This document shows, in pieces, positions 61,472-64,000 of a stretch of 64,000 nucleotides of DNA (position 1 is the first letter of the stretch; every line of letters starts with the position of its first letter). The position numbers and the translations under genes were made by a program. This DNA comes from Paenibacillus peoriae KCTC 3763 (GTDB lineage: Bacteria; Bacillota; Bacilli; Paenibacillales; Paenibacillaceae). The stretch covers positions 124,001 to 188,000 of the forward strand of contig NZ_AGFX01000038.1 in the NCBI RefSeq assembly GCF_000236805.1, read 5' to 3'. The notes beneath the pieces were generated by a model, which ran no database searches, was not told where the DNA came from, and was given only the letters and a program-made list of their open reading frames with translations.

Positions 61472-63622
61472 CTATTTCAATTCCATGTAATAAAGATTTG
61501 CAGGACTATCTTTTGTAATGGTATGTGCGCCAGGAGCAAGTGATACGCTGACAATACCATCAGTCATTGGATAACTGGTTCCATCAACCTTGATTTTTGT
61601 TCCGTCTGCTGAATTAAACACTAATGTTAATGTTGAAGCTTCCGTAGTCGTAAACCCAATACTGGTTGAGCTCTCGATTTTTAGGCATTGAGTCAGAGTC
61701 AAACTCTTATACTCCACAGTTCCCTTGTTTGCCGAAAGATTCCCCTTAATATCAAAGAAGTCGCTATTAGTTCCAGCTATGGTGAAGTTATGAACTTGTT
61801 CTCCAGGTGTTGGTACCGGAACAGGAGTCGGTGTTGGCTCCGGTGTCGGTTCTGGAATAGGCGTTGGTGCTGGCTCTGGTGTTGGTTCTGGAGTTGGACC
61901 CGGGGTTGGTTCTGGAATAGGAGTCGGTGTTGGCTCCGTTGGGACTGAATTCCCCCCTACAGATACAAGTTGAGATGTGTAACTTCTTATTTTAGCCATT
62001 AGAGCTGAATTAAGCACATGTGACGTGTCATCAATAGAATTATCAAATTTCCATGTAAAGTCTCCGTTATTCAGGCGTCCAGCTTTTGCAGTAACAATTT
62101 GTCCAACATCGTTTACGTTATCAATGTCAGCACCATTCACTCCAGTATCGACGCTTGTATCAAAGTTGTTATAAGCTGTTCCTCCTTTTAACGCTTTGTA
62201 TGAGCTTGGTACGGTTTCATTTCTCGACGAAGCTAAGTACGCATCAAAGGAGTTTTTATTGGCCGGAGCTGTCCCGTTATTGGAGTTGGCATAAATCAGA
62301 CTGGCAGCATCAACTATACTATTGTTGTAGGCCTTAATCACACCTCCGTTTTCGCCTGAAAATATACCTTCCCCTAAAGCATCCGTACCTTGCAAGGAAC
62401 TCAGCATTGGGTATTTAGCATGTCTAAAATAATTAGATTCTACAAAGGCTGAAGCTCCCATTGTAACACCGACACCATATTTTGAGACTCCATCAAAGAA
62501 GTTATTATATACATGCACAGATGCCACTCTTATACGTGGATGACGGGAGTCCGAATGATCAAACCAGTTATGGTGGAAGGTGGCAAAGAATTCTGACGAT
62601 TCACTTAAGCCGACCAGAGCCGCTTTTCCTGAATCCCAGTAGTGATTATAAGAGATTGTAATATACGTCGATCCTTTTTTAAGGTCTGTGGAACCATCGC
62701 CCTTTGCTTGGTCAGCATCTCCTCCAGCAGATCCGTAGAATATATCATTATTATGCACCCAAACATTGGCGTTTCCTGTATCCATTGAAATACCGTCGTC
62801 AGGGAACAACATCACACCCAGGTTTCTGACTTCCACATTTCCGACATATCTAAGAAGTATTCCCCATCCGTAAGCATAAGCATCGTTCCCGATACCTTCA
62901 AGCGTCATATTCATTTCCGAATAATTTTTTTTGCCTTTTACTTGAAGATATCCACTGCTATTAAGTTGTCCTTTCATGTCGTCTTCTGTAACTTTTCCAA
63001 TAAATCTGATTGCAAGTGGTGTTGTATCATAGCCTTTTTGTCTTAATGCCAAAATCTCGCCCAGACCAACACCTGTTTGAACACGACCTGAGCTGTTGGT
63101 TTTCACATCGAGGGTCACTGTTTGTGCAGTCTTGGATGTTACATAAAGAACTTGGGCGCCATTCTTAAGTGTTCCGTCTTCATTATAAGCACCCGAGCCC
63201 GTGCCATACTGCGATTTTGATGAGAAAGCAAATCCGGATCTATCATGTGACGCTACGGATAGCTTATTGGAAACAGCACTTACCGTTGATCCGCCTGACA
63301 GCCTGGCTTCAACTTTCATGATATAATCTCCAGCTGCAAGACCTACGGCATCAGCTCTCCAATAGGAAGGGTATTTTCGGATCAATTCACTATCAATTTG
63401 TTTATAGTAAGAATCTGACGCGTTTACAGGTTTAACATATACATTATATCCCTCCGCATTGCTTTCAGGTGACCATTTTACATACGCAGTTTCATTCCAG
63501 CCTCCACCGTCGGTGATCGAAAGACCGGCAGCATAAGTTGTAGTACTTTGCAATCCTAATAAAGATATTACAAGAGAAAACAATAAAACAATACTCATTA
63601 CATTTGAAATCCTCTTTTTCAT
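61472..63622 (-). CDS. Secreted modular pectate lyase (PL1) with Pro/Thr linker
   Basis: This extracellular pectate-cleaving enzyme has 716 residues. A signal peptide ends near TTYA (about 27). A fibronectin III-like domain (about 30-125; [17 protein letters not shown]) precedes the PL1 beta-helix (about 140-545), with [30 protein letters not shown] and [17 protein letters not shown], which carries the key Arg. A Pro/Glu/Thr linker of about 50 residues then leads to a C-terminal beta domain (about 610-716) found on other Paenibacillus lyases. ATG 63622 follows GGGAGG; an earlier start is less likely. A cre-like TTGAACCGTTATCA at 63660-63673 suggests catabolite control. Confidence 0.92.
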   Translation of the reverse strand: MKKRISNVMSIVLLFSLVISLLGLQSTTTYAAGLSITDGGGWNETAYVKWSPESNAEGYNVYVKPVNASDSYYKQIDSELIRKYPSYWRADAVGLAAGDYIMKVEARLSGGSTVSAVSNKLSVASHDRSGFAFSSKSQYGTGSGAYNEDGTLKNGAQVLYVTSKTAQTVTLDVKTNSSGRVQTGVGLGEILALRQKGYDTTPLAIRFIGKVTEDDMKGQLNSSGYLQVKGKKNYSEMNMTLEGIGNDAYAYGWGILLRYVGNVEVRNLGVMLFPDDGISMDTGNANVWVHNNDIFYGSAGGDADQAKGDGSTDLKKGSTYITISYNHYWDSGKAALVGLSESSEFFATFHHNWFDHSDSRHPRIRVASVHVYNNFFDGVSKYGVGVTMGASAFVESNYFRHAKYPMLSSLQGTDALGEGIFSGENGGVIKAYNNSIVDAASLIYANSNNGTAPANKNSFDAYLASSRNETVPSSYKALKGGTAYNNFDTSVDTGVNGADIDNVNDVGQIVTAKAGRLNNGDFTWKFDNSIDDTSHVLNSALMAKIRSYTSQLVSVGGNSVPTEPTPTPIPEPTPGPTPEPTPEPAPTPIPEPTPEPTPTPVPVPTPGEQVHNFTIAGTNSDFFDIKGNLSANKGTVEYKSLTLTQCLKIESSTSIGFTTTEASTLTLVFNSADGTKIKVDGTSYPMTDGIVSVSLAPGAHTITKDSPANLYYMELK
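61804..61944. repeat. Degenerate coding repeats of the Pro/Thr linker
   Basis: About 140 bp built of units such as GGTGTTGGCTCC and GGTTCTGGAATAGG, read on the minus strand as PEPTP/TPEPTP. It is a coding repeat, prone to slippage, and sets the distance between the catalytic and C-terminal domains. Confidence 0.85.
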
Positions 63623-63819
63623 TTCCAATCCTCCCAATTTTGATTTGTTGCATACACCATTGAACCGTTATCAAAAAGCCGTCAAGTTTCTCGATTCACC
63701 TCCCCCGTGTAATCATATGAATGAAACATTTATACAAACCTTATAATGAGAAAAAAGTCACAATACATGAGGCAAACTAATAAGACTTACATTCAAACTA
63801 CAGCGTCTATCAATAATCT

Positions 63820-63891
63820 TCAAGGGGGAGAAATTAGTATTATATAAGACTCTTTCCCATAATTTCGAACTAATTCGTCAGCATTCGTCAA
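63820..63891 (-). CDS. Possible 23-residue leader peptide
   Basis: A very strong AAAGGAGGGGG site precedes TTG 63889-63891 at about four to six bases. The frame reads MTNADELVRNYGKESYI and stops after 23 codons, some 200 bp upstream of the lyase on the same strand. No family is known. It could be a leader peptide, or the start of a gene cut by an early stop. The rest of 63638-64000 shows no other gene. Confidence 0.25.
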   Translation of the reverse strand: MTNADELVRNYGKESYIILISPP

Positions 63892-64000
63892 TATCCCCCT
63901 CCTTTCAACGTCCTAAATTGCGGTGTATATTAGGAGATAATTCCCGGTTCATTTTTACTAAAAATTAATTGGATGAATATCCCTACGGGCGGAAATTTGC

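Noticed and set aside
61804-61944. Short repeats as a possible CRISPR array
   Set aside because: Units differ in length, have no unique spacers, and encode the protein linker in frame.
61688-61948. Plus-strand frame rich in Trp, Arg and Cys
   Set aside because: It is the antisense of the Pro/Thr linker of the pectate lyase; the odd composition comes from the coding repeat.

Overview
The window looks like chromosomal DNA of a low-to-mid GC, Gram-positive soil or plant-associated Paenibacillus, most like the P. polymyxa group. The basis is many secreted or intracellular plant-polysaccharide enzymes, YesM/YesN-type two-component control, ABC sugar importers that lack their own ATPase, strong AGGAGG-type ribosome sites with frequent TTG/GTG starts, and YdjFGHI/Mhq-type stress genes of Bacillales type. 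No rRNA, tRNA gene, CRISPR array, intact insertion sequence or prophage was seen.

Layout. 1-3.5 kb: the 3' end of an unknown gene, a modular PL1 pectate lyase and a uridine kinase. 3.7-13.7 kb: a complete galactoside locus (response regulator, sensor kinase, lipoprotein binding protein, two permeases, GH2 beta-galactosidase). 13.7-15.8 kb: a decayed stretch with tiny genes and gene fragments, including an AraC-regulator pseudogene. 15.9-17.3 kb: a secreted protein with fibronectin III, cohesin and dockerin-like parts. 17.6-24.6 kb: a fructose-family PTS (separate IIA, IIB, IIC) with a GH38 alpha-mannosidase and a PRD regulator. 24.7-28 kb: an AraC regulator divergent from a large GH127/GH146-type enzyme. 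28-34 kb: an RDD membrane protein, a FecBCDE-type metal-chelate importer and a MATE exporter. 34.3-38.7 kb: a GPH symporter, a GH127 beta-L-arabinofuranosidase and their divergent AraC regulator. 38.8-41.2 kb: a beta-propeller phytase and a MazE/Doc-like toxin-antitoxin pair. 41.4-45.1 kb: a 1246-residue GH51-type arabinofuranosidase. 45.3-51.4 kb: a metallophosphoesterase, SMR transporter, HAD phosphatase, UgpB-like ABC importer and divergent GbsR-type regulator. 51.5-55 kb: a PspA/YdjGHI envelope-stress operon. 55.3-61.3 kb: a glycosyltransferase, a PadR/tautomerase pair, an MhqO/MhqP-like quinone-detoxification set, a DUF896 protein, an MBL hydrolase and a VOC protein. 61.5-63.6 kb: a second PL1 lyase.

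How it fits together. Much of the window suits a cell living on pectin side chains: secreted PL1 lyases open the backbone; GH51, GH127 and GH127/146 enzymes remove alpha- and beta-L-arabinose; the GH2 enzyme removes galactose. Each sugar block has its own sensor, and several promoters carry cre-like sites, consistent with carbon catabolite control. The 45-51 kb block may form a glycerophosphocholine-type phosphodiester scavenging pathway next to the phytase.

The most interesting non-coding signal is a two-copy palindromic element (about 22.43-22.57 and 27.98-28.16 kb) whose outer stem shows a compensatory base-pair change. Other oddities are a Doc-like toxin whose catalytic His is Arg, a tautomerase-like protein without the N-terminal Pro, and a quinone-stress promoter whose -10 box lies inside an MhqR-like operator.
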